A stretch of 64,000 nt of DNA from Laguncularia racemosa (Eukaryota; Streptophyta; Magnoliopsida; Myrtales; Combretaceae): the NCBI GenBank assembly GCA_037954665.1, contig JBBMOL010000013.1:992001-1056000 (forward strand). The letters run 5' to 3'. Under the pieces are notes generated by a model, which saw nothing but the letters and a program-made list of their open reading frames with translations, had not been told where the DNA came from and did no database searches. A program made the position numbers and the translations under genes. Numbering within the stretch: position 1 is the first letter of the stretch; the number at the start of each line of letters is the position of its first letter. This document shows positions 36,198-47,799 of the stretch, in pieces.

Positions 36198-37667
36198 TCA
36201 TTGAACATCACCGGTTGTATATGAGCTCAAGCTCGTATGGGGAGGAGCATTGCCATCTATTGTAGAACAACGGGCTGAACTTCCCCCAAGTGAGACATTT
36301 TTCAACTCTTTTTCTCCACGAGGCTCAGAACAATCCTTATTATGAGGCCGAGGTTGGTCTTTTCGGTGTTGAGCATATCTAGCACTTCCAAATCTAGAAC
36401 TAAACACGCGATTTGCCAATTTGGAACTGGGATCGAATTGATCAGCCTTTTTCCGAACCTTTTCACGCTCGTCATCGGTATTAGCCATAAGATCCATCAA
36501 ATCACTCCTGAAACCCAAATCGGAATAAACCCTCCGCGAATTCCTATTCACCGACCTAACAAACCTACCATCTACAACTTCCATATTCCCTTCCTCGCCA
36601 TTTCTTGATTCGACAGGTCTTCCCACAGTCTCCACCATCAAACACGGATTGTTGAAACCGTGGTTCCACGAATGAAGAGGGACCAACTTACTCAATCCGG
36701 TCAACCATTCCACAATCTCCATCATCCCGGGCCTCCTCTCCCTACAAGACCTCACGCATTTGGCGGCTATAACAGCCAATTGCTTCCTAACAATAGGATC
36801 TCTAGGTGGTGCAATCCTAGGATCATAAACACAAAGAAGCTTCCCTTTCCTAATGAGCGGAATCGCCCAATCAATAATGGAAGGCGGTGAATGACCGACA
36901 TCAATAGCTTTCCTCCCACTTATCATCTCCAACAGCAAAATACCAAAACTAAACACATCAGTTTTAGTACTCAAGTTATCAGGGGTCACATATAGCGGAT
37001 CAAGATAACCCATAGTACCGGCAGGCGGTGTAGATAAAAGCTTATAATCATCCACATGGCATCTTAATGCTAAACCGAAATCGCCTAATCGAGCATTGAA
37101 ATTCCTATCAATCAACACATTAGCAGACTTAATATCTCTATGAATAATGGGTGGATTTTGAGAATGCAAAGTCTCAACAGCTTTAGCAATTTGCAGAGCT
37201 AATCTAATCCTCCTACCCCAATTTAAAGTCTTATCAACATTGGAATGAAGAATATCATACAAAGTACCATTTGACATGAATTCAACGACCAAGATACGAT
37301 TTTGAGAAGAATCATTTGAGAAACCTACCAAGTTGACCAATCTTGGGCTTTGAATATTGGACAAAATCTCGATCTCATTATCGACTTCTGAAGAAGAAAT
37401 AGCCACTTTTTCAAGACCCTTTGAGGGCTTCTTGATAGCAACATGACGACCCTGAAGGAAAGCTTTATAAACATATCCATGGCTTCCTTTACCTAATAGT
37501 TTTGTTTCAGAGAACCCATTTGTGGCTGCTTCAAGATCACTGTAGGGGAAGTGCTGGATCTTTATTGGTTTTTTTCTATGATCATCGATTTGTGAACCTT
37601 TTTGTGGTTTTTTCGATGGGTTTTCTATGGAAACTGAAGATTGAGCTTTACAAGATAAATAACCCAT
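36198..37667 (-). CDS. Receptor-like cytoplasmic serine/threonine kinase, single exon
   Basis: 489 aa, intronless. The N-terminus MGYLSC and overall layout match the plant kinase group around Arabidopsis At1g28390 and At2g45590. G2 and C6 could allow lipid anchoring, but no membrane segment or signal peptide is seen. Kinase domain about residues 40-325: glycine loop GKGSHGYVY (59-67), VAIKK with catalytic Lys79, HRDIKSANVL with Asp168 and Asn173, DFG at 186-188. All catalytic residues are present, so it is predicted to be active. The Glu that usually ends the activation segment (APE, or LDPE in receptor kinases) is Leu in GYLDPLY (about 220-226). A basic, Ser-rich tail of about 150 residues follows. 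The start is the first Met of the frame and carries the conserved family N-terminus. Substrates are unknown. Confidence 0.93.
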   Translation of the reverse strand: MGYLSCKAQSSVSIENPSKKPQKGSQIDDHRKKPIKIQHFPYSDLEAATNGFSETKLLGKGSHGYVYKAFLQGRHVAIKKPSKGLEKVAISSSEVDNEIEILSNIQSPRLVNLVGFSNDSSQNRILVVEFMSNGTLYDILHSNVDKTLNWGRRIRLALQIAKAVETLHSQNPPIIHRDIKSANVLIDRNFNARLGDFGLALRCHVDDYKLLSTPPAGTMGYLDPLYVTPDNLSTKTDVFSFGILLLEMISGRKAIDVGHSPPSIIDWAIPLIRKGKLLCVYDPRIAPPRDPIVRKQLAVIAAKCVRSCRERRPGMMEIVEWLTGLSKLVPLHSWNHGFNNPCLMVETVGRPVESRNGEEGNMEVVDGRFVRSVNRNSRRVYSDLGFRSDLMDLMANTDDEREKVRKKADQFDPSSKLANRVFSSRFGSARYAQHRKDQPRPHNKDCSEPRGEKELKNVSLGGSSARCSTIDGNAPPHTSLSSYTTGDVQ

Positions 37668-37792
37668 TTACGAGTTTGGAACTTTGGACCTGTTTTTTGA
37701 TGTTTCTAAGGAGAAAGTAAGAGATTTTGCTCAAAGCTTTGATCTTTATATGGGAAAAGAGAGGGATTTGGATCGAAGGATTGGTCTTTATG

Positions 37793-37818
37793 GAGAGAGA
37801 GAGAGAGAGAGAGAGAGA
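37793..37818 (-). repeat. (TC)n microsatellite upstream of the kinase gene
   Basis: On the gene strand this is a run of about 13 TC units, 126-151 nt upstream of the kinase start codon, probably in the 5' UTR or core promoter. CT repeats are common near plant transcription starts. Confidence 0.85.
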
Positions 37819-38044
37819 ATGGAAGAGATTGGGATCCCAAAGAGCGTTACAACATGGGAGAGAAAATAGTATACTATGTTAAATCGATTAATGCAATGAT
37901 AATGTGAAGAGGAGTTGTGTTATTATAGCAAGTATTTTTAACTTCTGGTCAACGTGTTCTTTGATTTACTCAGTATGTGTCCTGTCTGAGCTCTATTATT
38001 ACATATACTTGTACTTTACTTAATAATACTTTTATAGAGTTTTT

Positions 38045-41044
38045 CTTTTTTCCTTTTTGATGTTTTCAAGACTAAGAAGTCTTCTCTCTCTCTCTCTTTT
38101 TATTTATTTAAGGAAAAGAAAAGGAGCAGAAGCTGCTGAAGGCAGTCAATTCAATGCACCTTGCACTACGTTTACGTAGGGATAACTCACCTTGATTAAG
38201 AATAGAAAAGTAACTAAAAAATATATAGTAATAAAAATTAAGAAATAAAGGAGTAGAAAGCGAAGATAAAAAAAATTCAATCTTTCTTTTTATTTGATTA
38301 TAAAAAGGGTTGGAAAATGAATGGCACATTTTGATAGTAATAAGTAATTTATTTTACATTGTCTTTGATATTATACCAATTGTTGGTATTGAAAAATTAT
38401 ATAAAATAATGACAACAGTCTAAATAATTAGATGAATTAGAGAGTTTTTGTTTGGTAAATGCTTCGAAAACCATCTAGTTGGGAAACTTGGTATCATTAT
38501 TTAGTGCCCTTTCTTTCTTTGCTACAATAACCTTCGTGCAATCTATCAAATAAGGGTATGATATAGTATTCTCCAGGGTATGATATAGTATTCTCTAATG
38601 GATGGTGGGGAGGGTTTTAAACTTTAACTTTACTATCCTCTAGGGTGTGGAAGGCAATAATATATTAACAAGAAGGGTAAAATGGATGTTTGACTTTCAT
38701 TTTGTATAAAAATTTTAGACTTATATATAGTACTTGGTTAAATATTTATTATCTTATAAGTTGAGTATTAGTTACCCTATATTCTTCTTAATTAGAATCA
38801 TGTTAAGAATTTCTATAAGATTCATCTTGATAATTGGGTGTATTGCTTCTTGTCAAGTTAGTTTTGGATAGCTTTTGTAAGTCATCAATCCCAATTAACA
38901 TCGTTTGTTACTTAGTTATTATGTTACGAACTCAAAGAATGTGATAGTCTATTGTTGTCATCTACGAAGGATGTACAAGGCTCGAAACTTACACCCTCTA
39001 GCCTTTATGTCTATAAGCTTTTGATTACTTGAAATATTATATAAATAAGTCCCCAAAAATAGGGATGAGTAAGAACTCCCTATGAATGACTATTTTACCA
39101 CATGCACATACATGTTAAATCTCACTCCTTTAGAATTTAATACCAAATGTAGTAATAAAGACAAACATTATATATAGTATTGGTTGAAAGTTGTTTCAAG
39201 TAGAGTAATAAGCATAACCACAACAAATGTCAAGGCAGCACACATTCTATTTGCTCATGGGAATAGAGCAATGATTTTGATTTATTATTAGGAATTTTAG
39301 GTTAAAATATTTAATATCTATATTAAATACAAATATGAATCACATATCTCATGAGTTCATTGATCTTAGTATTTGAGTCTTAATATCACCACAATAAAGA
39401 TTGTTTCATATTAGGTTTACTAACTATATCGGTCATTAGTAGCTCGGTTTATTGTTGAACATTCACAATAATGTATGTACTACTAACGTCCAATACACAA
39501 TAGGCAATGAGCACTCTATCCATAACCTGCCTATTTAGATACTGACATCAATGTAAAGATAAACATAATTAACATTTTATCAATCAAAATGTGAATATAA
39601 TTTAGACTCATTGTCTACATGTAACATAGTCAGCAAGTAAATAAAGATGAGCAACTACTCACATATGCTTGTTTTGTCTATACATTAATAGCTTGCATCT
39701 TTTTTTCTTCTAACAAATCTATAAATGGACAATAATCAAAATTGATTTCTACAATTTTTGTTTTAATAATTTGAATCAATTTTAGGTTAATCTAGTGTTT
39801 GATTGTGTTTCCAATTTAATATGGGATCAATAAATTGGTTAAATCTTTAGAACAAAATTAAAGTAAAGCTCAATATTAAGATCAATCAAAAGAGAAAAGT
39901 GGTAAATTAGATTAGAAGGAAGGTAAATTCGATTAACCAATGACAAAAGTGGTTGATTAAAAGACTAAAGTGGTCAACTATGTAGTATAAATGGTCAATT
40001 ATCGAAGTCAAGTTTAGCTTCTTCTTTTTTACTTTTATGTGTGATTTTTCTTAAATTAGGGTCTACATGACTTTAGGATTATGTGGGATTATTTATCAAA
40101 TTAAGGCTCAAGAAAACTGATTAGATTGTTATTATATTCCTTATATGGATCTCTACCTTAAATACTAATACATGGTTTTAAGGAAAGGAAGATAAAAGGT
40201 TAAACTTTTAAAGAATTTGTAATCTCAATCATAGATTTGATTCATTGGTATTGCTAGAATTTTGCTTAATTAATCATCTATTTTTAATAATTTGAGTTAA
40301 ATAAAATTTTGGCATTTCTATTATTGAACTTTAGCATGAGGTGTGATTAGAGTTTAGGGTTTGATAGTGATTTCAGGAATGAGGCTTTAAGTTGGATTTC
40401 TAGGTTTTGGCCGTCCTACATAGGTTTCTTAACTAGTACATTTTCAGGTTTTGATGGTAAATTAAATTTGAAATTGAAAAGTTCAAAGCTTTCATAACCT
40501 ATTTAGGTAGTAGCATCCCTCTCTCCTATCAAGCAATCAATTTCTTGTTAAAAAAATTGCAAAAAGAGGTTTTAAGGTTATATTTATATTGCTTAGGACG
40601 ATGCATTTTTAGTATCTTCCATCTTATTGCAGCTTTATAACCTAAATTTTAGGTGTTATGGTTTGATTCTCTTTAATTTATTTGAAACTCGCTGTTATAC
40701 TTTTATCTAAGCCATGGGCACAATATGAATACGAGTACTTATATATTTGTATACGTAAATGTATCCATTTACTAGTTTATTGAAATTAAAAACTCTAGGG
40801 TGGTGAAAAGTGGCCCCGATGCTTTAGTGCAATATGTTCCCACATGCCAACAATGTTATTGTATTGAGACATATAATAGACTAATGGTAGCAACCCAGTG
40901 CATATAATTACATATTTGGGTAAATTATGATATCCACTTGTGATATATCCTTAAATTATGTATGATTTTATCTCTTATAGTAAAATCTTTCGAATTATAA
41001 TAAAAATAAAATTAATTTATAATAAAAAAAACTGTTATTGAAGT

Positions 41045-41075
<31 letters not shown>

Positions 41076-44000
41076 AAACCTATTATCAATAATTATTTTT
41101 TAAGTAATTATACCATAAAATTATCCAAACTTGAACTTACCTCTGCAAACTACCCCTAAAGGCTGTATGATGTTTGGAAGGCAGTTGCAATGTTTAGAAA
41201 TAGTTGAAGAGGTAAATGGCTTGCTTGAATTATCATTTTCATTTTGTTTTCTCCTTTTATTGGTAAAGTTTGTCAAAATAAATAGAAAATATAAATATAC
41301 ATAAAAATAATATCCAATATATATTACCAATTACTATCATAATATAACTTAAAAAAAAATAAACTAATTCATCTTATTAAGATTTATACCATTAGATTAC
41401 CGACATAATATCTACATGACATGGTAAATCAAGATTTTGGATGATTAATTTTCTCTTTCCAAGACAGTAGCTTCATCCTAGAGAAATCCAATTTTCATCA
41501 TACTCGGTCTACATATCCTCAATTGCTATTTGTCCTTGTTACAACCTTTGTTGCTTTTACATTTAATCTAGTTAGTATAATTTTATAGATTAAATAAAAC
41601 ATCCAAACACAAATCTTTGAATATCATTTTTTTAATTATACAAAAAAAAAAAAAACACATGCACACACACATATAAGACATTGATTTCTAATGCTTTAGA
41701 TATTTCGAGGTACGAGGCCTCTTGGATACATTTTCCCCACCTTACATATTAATAGAGAAGTGTAGAAGACAAATTTGCCTTTTGATTTGGAGAATCCCAC
41801 ATGCGAACATATTACCTTGTAATAAGGGTATACACTCACTATCAACCAAATATACCATGAGAGTTGTGTTTTTGCTTGGATTGAATATTGATAATAAAAC
41901 ACGAAAGGGACATTAATTAAATATCCATGTAGTGTGATCAACAGGACACAACCATACTTATTATTCTGTTTTATATGAGAAAAACTATATTGATATTCCA
42001 CATCTATACATGTAAATAGTAATTAAACACGAGTTCACAGTAAAAAGATAAGGGTTTTTTTTTTTTTTAAAAAAAAAAAGAAGAAGTAAATGATGGCTCG
42101 GTCTTTGGTGCACTTTTTTTCAGCAATATCCTCCACTGGAGTGTGGTACATAAGGAAAAAAAAATACATTGGTATGATAGTTGTTTCAAAAAAAAAATTA
42201 TTATATTTTGGAAAAAATTACAAAAACATAATCATGTTTTGGCGTTTTGTAAACAAGTGATCCGTATTTTTCTTTTCGATACAATTTTTAATTGGTTCAC
42301 ATTCATCAATATAATATAATAATGTTATTGGTTATGTTTAATTAACTAATTTAATATAAATTAATAAATATGAAGAATAAAAAGAAAGAAATGGAAAATA
42401 AAAAAAGGAAAGGTGGCTGGAAAATACCAAGGGGTTCTTCGATTCCCTTTTATTTTCTCATATTTCTTTTTTTTTTTTTACTTTTATGTAACTTTATAAT
42501 TATTTTAATATATTACTTAGTAACCAATTACAAACTAATAATACGTGTTTCTTTAACTAATATTAGTACTTAACAAAAAAAATACTGGTTATGCATTTAT
42601 TAAAAGAAAAATACGAATTACTTATATATAAAAGTATCAAAATGCAGGTGATATTTTTATATGGGTTAAAGCTTCGGGAGATAATGTTAGGTGGCGTAAA
42701 AAGCCCACGAGCCATGAATTATTTCACCTATATATATATTTTTTCTCAATAATTCCTTTTTGGGATTTGGATTTTGCCATTTCAATGACGAACGCATCAC
42801 CTATTTATTTATTATCCAATGGCTTAAATCTGTTATCAAACTTACATAACTCGCCTTAACTAAATTTATAAAAATAAAATAAAATAAAATAAAATTCATG
42901 CTGGTTTAATTAAATAAGTGATTTACATATACATTGAAAAAAAAAAAACCAAAAATTTGAAAAATCCGCAACAAGTCCGCATCCTTTTTTCACTAAATAT
43001 TTCGATTTTATAAGCACTCAACTCTCCTTATAAATCAATAATAGGGGTTGATGTATCTTTTCAACATGAAAATTGAAAATATAATCAGAATTTTTGCTAG
43101 CATACATTAGATTTGAAATTTAATCGAAATGAATCAATGAAAACGTGTCCGCTGGATTGAAATTTAGATCCCCATCTTCCTTAACTGATATCTATTGTGA
43201 AATACTTATAATGTTATTTGTTCTTCAGCTTGTGATGAACCTTCTGATCTTAATGTATGAGGTCATCTCTTTCTCCGCCTTAAAAAAAAAAATATTTTCC
43301 CAATAAAAAGAAAATTATGAAAACATATTTTCTGTGAGTACTACTTCCTATAAATGCTATAAAATTAATTTCAAAAGTGAAGTTATTTACCAAATTTAAA
43401 TGCAAATAAAGAATAAACCTACCAAGCATAAGGTTTATAGCGTTTTTCGCATTTGGATAACTTAAAAGAGAAAATGGACGTCTTCGCTAAATTCTCCTTT
43501 CACTTTCAACACAAATATCAGCCAGCTTCCATGGTCATTGTCCATCATCCACAGTTGGCCTCTGTCACCACCAATGGTCCATAGTATCCTTTCATCACAA
43601 ACTTATTTATAAATCTAATCGAAAAAAAAAAATACCATTTCGATAAATACACAACTTGTTTATTTGTTTTTTTTTTAATTATTTTGAATTAAATACTACT
43701 TAAAGGATTTCTTATTATGTCAAAATAATTCATATAAACCCAAATAGAATAAAGTACCCTATTATATGCCCGGTATAAGTAATTACTATGCTTTTCCACA
43801 TATAGTTTGGGACAAAAGTGACATTTGAAATGATGATTTTTCAATTTATTGGACAAGGTTTTGGTTATCCGGGGTACTAGGGACCAATTTTTTGGTACAA
43901 CACTTTGGGCATCAATATGCCATTCTTGTCAACTAAGAATGGATGGGGAGACCACAAGCACAATCTAAGGACACCACCAAATAGATGGAAGTTTGAAGTG

Positions 44001-45800
44001 ACCTTTCCAAAGGGTTGTTGCAATGGGGAAGGTGCTCACCTAGTCTTCTTCAATTAATAAAATGATTAGTATATAATCAGTTATATTTAGTTTTGAATAT
44101 ATTTTTTATTGGTATATAAATATATAGGATCTTGAGGCTCGTATATAAAAAAATAAAATTGAATGTAAAATCCCATTCTATTATGTGTGAAATAATTAAT
44201 AAAACAATTACCTATTTTTATATACCATCTATCATATTTACTTTTTTCTTTTTCTTTTTCCTTTCTCACATTTCATCTCAAAGAGACTCCTTTGTAAGGT
44301 AGAGCCACCGCTGGTTAATTAGCTGTCTGATGTGGGATGGTAAAATGTTGCTCTCACATTTAGGATGGGGAGGGAAACATTTAAACCTTGAACAGTATGT
44401 GTGCATCTAATAATCATACAAGTTGTCTATTGTAGAATTCAAACTTCCCTCGTCTCTGCAAAAACCCTTGTCAGCAATTTCAAAGTGTTGGCATGCAAAA
44501 ATAGCAAATCAAATGCATAGATAAACTTTTTATTTTATTTTTTTTCTTTTCTAATTTAACAGATCGATAAACTTATTGTAGCTATTCAAACTAAAACTTA
44601 ATGTAAATTATGCTAGCTTTTATAAGTACTACTTTTCAAGAGCACTTTAAAACTAGTCTATCACTAATTTTTTAATCATTCTTTAAAAGAAAACAAAAAT
44701 AAAAAAACAAAAAAATTGAATCCCTAGGTAAGATTGAACCAAAATGCAGTTATTGTGTTGCATTATACAATATGCCAAACTATAAGCAACCATGTTTCTC
44801 GTATTTTTATTTTTCATTCAGTAGTGTTTCTAAATAATGTTGTAACATTAAGAAAACTCCACCCTAAATGGAAACATTCCATTCAATATACCTATCTATA
44901 TTTTTTTCAAATCTGCGATATCCTAGAAACATATATATAATTAAAAAAGAAGAGGAAGAAAGTTTTATATAAAAGTTATCTTCTCTTGTCCCGTTCTTCT
45001 GTCTAGGATTCTTTTAGTTTTATTTTCTTAAATTAAATTAGACACAAGTCTATACACAAGTAAGCTGATAATATGAAGTGTTTTATGTTGATTATTGTGT
45101 ATATATGAATATCTAAAGGCTTAAAATAAGATATCTAATTTTCGTTTCACCATCTTAAGTCTCTAGGTGTTCCATTCTTACATGATTCAACTAGTTGGTT
45201 GTTTCTTTTCCGTGTTTGGTTCAATTAAAGCAAAGGGTTTGGTTGCTCTTGCTTGCTTGTAGCCCACCTCATGCTCCGACCACAACCCACCACGCCGAGT
45301 CCTTAATCTAGACTCAAACATGCAACAAGTTCTGACAGGAATAACAATACATATTTCGTACAAATTACTTGGATCCTTAGAATTTGAGTTTTTAAAGTTT
45401 GCTGGCTAACTCGATAACCCGACAGGAATTAGAAAAAAAAAAATTACAATTACATAAGACATTGCTTAGACACCACTTTCGAATAAAATTTTTACAAATT
45501 ATAGATTGTCAAACACACATTTACTTGCATTACAAGCATATTAGAAAAAAAAGATTCTTGTCCTGAATTCTATGGAAGCATGGAAAAGGGAAAGGAGATT
45601 TGGTAAAGTTCTAAGACGTCGTCTGCAAATACATGGTAAGGAAGCTAATAACAAAAAATTTCCAATCGTTATATAGCCATAGCCAACAGCAAACGAAGTG
45701 TGTGGTTGGACCTTCAGCTGCCATATATGGATCACTGTTTGGAGCTACATGCACTTCTAAATTACATCTATCAGCAGTTGGATAAATCAATCACTGCAAA
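38045..45800. other. Long intergenic region, no gene recognised
   Basis: AT-rich, without coding similarity on either strand. Contents: a 22-bp tandem duplication (38554-38596), a cluster of short repeated words at 39896-40008 (own entry), (TA)n at 41045-41072 and pentanucleotide AAAAT repeats at about 42865-42895. At 43484-43590 there is a 36-codon open frame with balanced codon use but no known relative. The passage at 43860-44040 has gene-like composition but no recognisable domain. GTGGGAT wording near 44330 resembles LTR text. Much of it may be decayed retroelement sequence. Confidence 0.4.
39896..40008. repeat. Cluster of short repeats AAAGTGGT(C/T)AA-type
   Basis: Variants of AAGTGGTAAATTAGATTA, AAAGTGGTTGATTAAAAGAC, AAAGTGGTCAACTATG and AAATGGTCAATTATCG follow one another at spacings near 22 nt. 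They lie in sequence that looks like an old LTR (a run with ATGTGGGATTATTTATCA follows at about 40080). No function can be assigned. Confidence 0.5.
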
Positions 45801-46054
45801 TCAAGGATAACCTTTGACGCAGTGATGAATGAAAAATACGGTGATAAAATAAATTTTATACAGTGGAACATTATAAATCATACATCAAAAAGCCACGATG
45901 CTGTGTATTTTATACAGTAGTCTCCACTATATACTTCAGTGATATCACAGCTGTACATTATTCCCTGCATGTGCAACAAATCTTTATCATTGGCTACATA
46001 ATCTGTATCCGAGAAATTTTCTACAGTGCAACTGGATTGAGAAAGAATCATCAA

Positions 46055-47776
46055 TTAATCAAGATTCAATTGCCAGTTAATGTCCAAATGGCTGCACACG
46101 AGCTCAGCTTTAACTCTACTTAAAGCAGCCTGTCTGTGTTGTATCAATAAACGGGAGCTGTCATCTACTTGCCCTGTTGTATCGCTATTTACCCTTTTGC
46201 GAGGTAGTTTCCTCGAGATGCTTTTCCATTTAAATTCAAATGCACAGGCTGCAGAAGGAGATACGTTAGCCACACAAATTTGCTAGCAATTTTTTATAAT
46301 GCCACAAAAGATGTACTTGATGGATGATATTAAAGAATTGGCATGGACATAATGAGGATTAAATTGCCAGCACCATATTCAACACATAGACAAAACTGCC
46401 CAGAGGGATTACCTTCACTTTTGTCCTTGAAACCTTGAATAATGCATGCACACACCCATGGCCTTCCAGCACGGGATGCTTTTGCACCACCTCTAATCTC
46501 ACCATTATGTTGCTTCAAACTGTATAAGATGCAAACTTAGCCCTGGGAAAATTTGATAAATTCAACGCATGTAGAACCTGTAATAACTGGAAACAAAAGA
46601 CTAAATAGTTTTTCCCTTACAGATACTTGGGTGTGCCACTTCCCTCAAGGGCACACGTTTCTAAAACAACAATATGAAAACATTCATATAACTAATCAAG
46701 GTTTCGCTTGTAATCCCATAACAAGACAAGTACATCTAAATTTTTTATGCCATGAAGACATTAATAACCATTAAACTGATCGTGCAAATGTTGCCACATT
46801 TTTATGACTTTATAAATTCATATTTGCAGAAAGATGCATTGAGTAGATTTTGAAACTTCATGGACAACTTTAAATAAATCAATTCATAAAATGTCACATT
46901 GCAAGTATATGAAAGTCCGTGACTCTATGAGCATTTTGCCTCGTTAACCATTACATATGGTTTATTAACGGATGCCCACCCTCTTTTTTTTTTTTTCTTG
47001 GCAGGAAAATGAGATGATAGGAAACTGCCCATTGCGAGTCGAAGGCAGCAGGATTTACACTCGGCTAAAGGATTCACAAAATGAGTATTCCCCCTTTGCC
47101 TACTTCCTATAAGATTTGGATCTAGGTGCTCTCGTATCTTAACCTAATGCCTTAACCAGTAAGGCATACCTTATGATGGGTAATTCATAATTCCCGATCC
47201 ATTCATGGAATATATAGTTAATGCATTAAAGATGGCAAAAAAAAAAAAAATGCACACCATTTCTCTTGCAGCAGAGAAAACATTCGATTTTTTGCACATT
47301 GAATTAAATTTATGACTTCATAAATTCATAATCTCTTAGCTATTGAAGCACAAATCTTGCATAAGAGAAACCAAATAAGCCATAAACGAATCAAAGCAAC
47401 CTCAATAGCACAGTCCCATTTTTCTAAATTCACACAGATTAAGAACTTTTCTTGATTACCCACCACAAATAAACCCCCAATTCAGCTCACAATAAGCTTT
47501 TTCGATAACAAGAAAGATCGAAATTTACCGGCGATTGAAGTTAGTGGTGACACCAACATAAGTTTTGATAGGGTCATTGGTGGAAAGAATGAGATATACA
47601 CGCCAAGGTCTCGAATTTGAGCTGGAAGATGATCTTGATCGTGATAATTTAGATGGGGATGGTTTTGGTTGGCAAGAGGATGACGACAAAGAGGATGATT
47701 TTGGGGGAATTTTAGATTTAGGATTAGGGTTAGGGTTTTTAATTGATCGGAAAGTGCGAGAGAGCAATCTTGCCAT
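46055..47776 (-). CDS. GIY-YIG nuclease-domain protein, three exons
   Basis: Exons on the minus strand: 47529-47776, 46413-46519, 46055-46248, giving 182 aa with closed frames and GT..AG introns. Residues 1-57 are rich in Arg, Lys, Ser and Pro with few acidic residues, suggesting a mitochondrial or plastid targeting peptide. The GIY-YIG fold starts at VYLILSTND (about 59-67), where GIY is replaced by VYL. It continues with TYVGVTTNFNRRLKQHNGE, with YVG in place of YIG, the conserved Arg, and the His-Asn pair. RPWVCACIIQGF and FEFKWKSISRKLPRK follow. This layout fits the UvrC-N/SLX1-like group; a C-terminal RING-type zinc finger, as in full SLX1, is absent. It likely cuts branched or damaged DNA, but which structure cannot be read from sequence. 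Confidence 0.88.
46984..47175 (-). mobile_element. Possible tRNA-derived SINE in intron 1 of the GIY-YIG gene
   Basis: On the minus strand GCCTTACTGGTTAAGGCATTA (A-box-like) is followed at tRNA-like distance by AGATCCAAATCTTATAG (B-box-like). A body of about 120 nt ends in a run of A (poly(T) on the plus strand at 46984-46997). Head, body and tail are in the order expected of a plant SINE. Target duplications were not recognised. It is in the same orientation as the host gene. Confidence 0.45.
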
Positions 47777-47799
47777 TTCGGGTTGATTTGTTTTGGTTG

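Noticed and set aside
36342..36890. Plus-strand open frames opposite the kinase gene
   Set aside because: Shadows of the well-supported minus-strand kinase coding sequence.
43484..43590. 36-codon open frame starting MDVFAKFSFHF
   Set aside because: Too short, no recognisable relative, no splice continuation found; mentioned only in the region description.
47565..47786. Acidic Asp/Gly-rich open frame on the plus strand
   Set aside because: Antisense shadow of exon 1 of the GIY-YIG gene.
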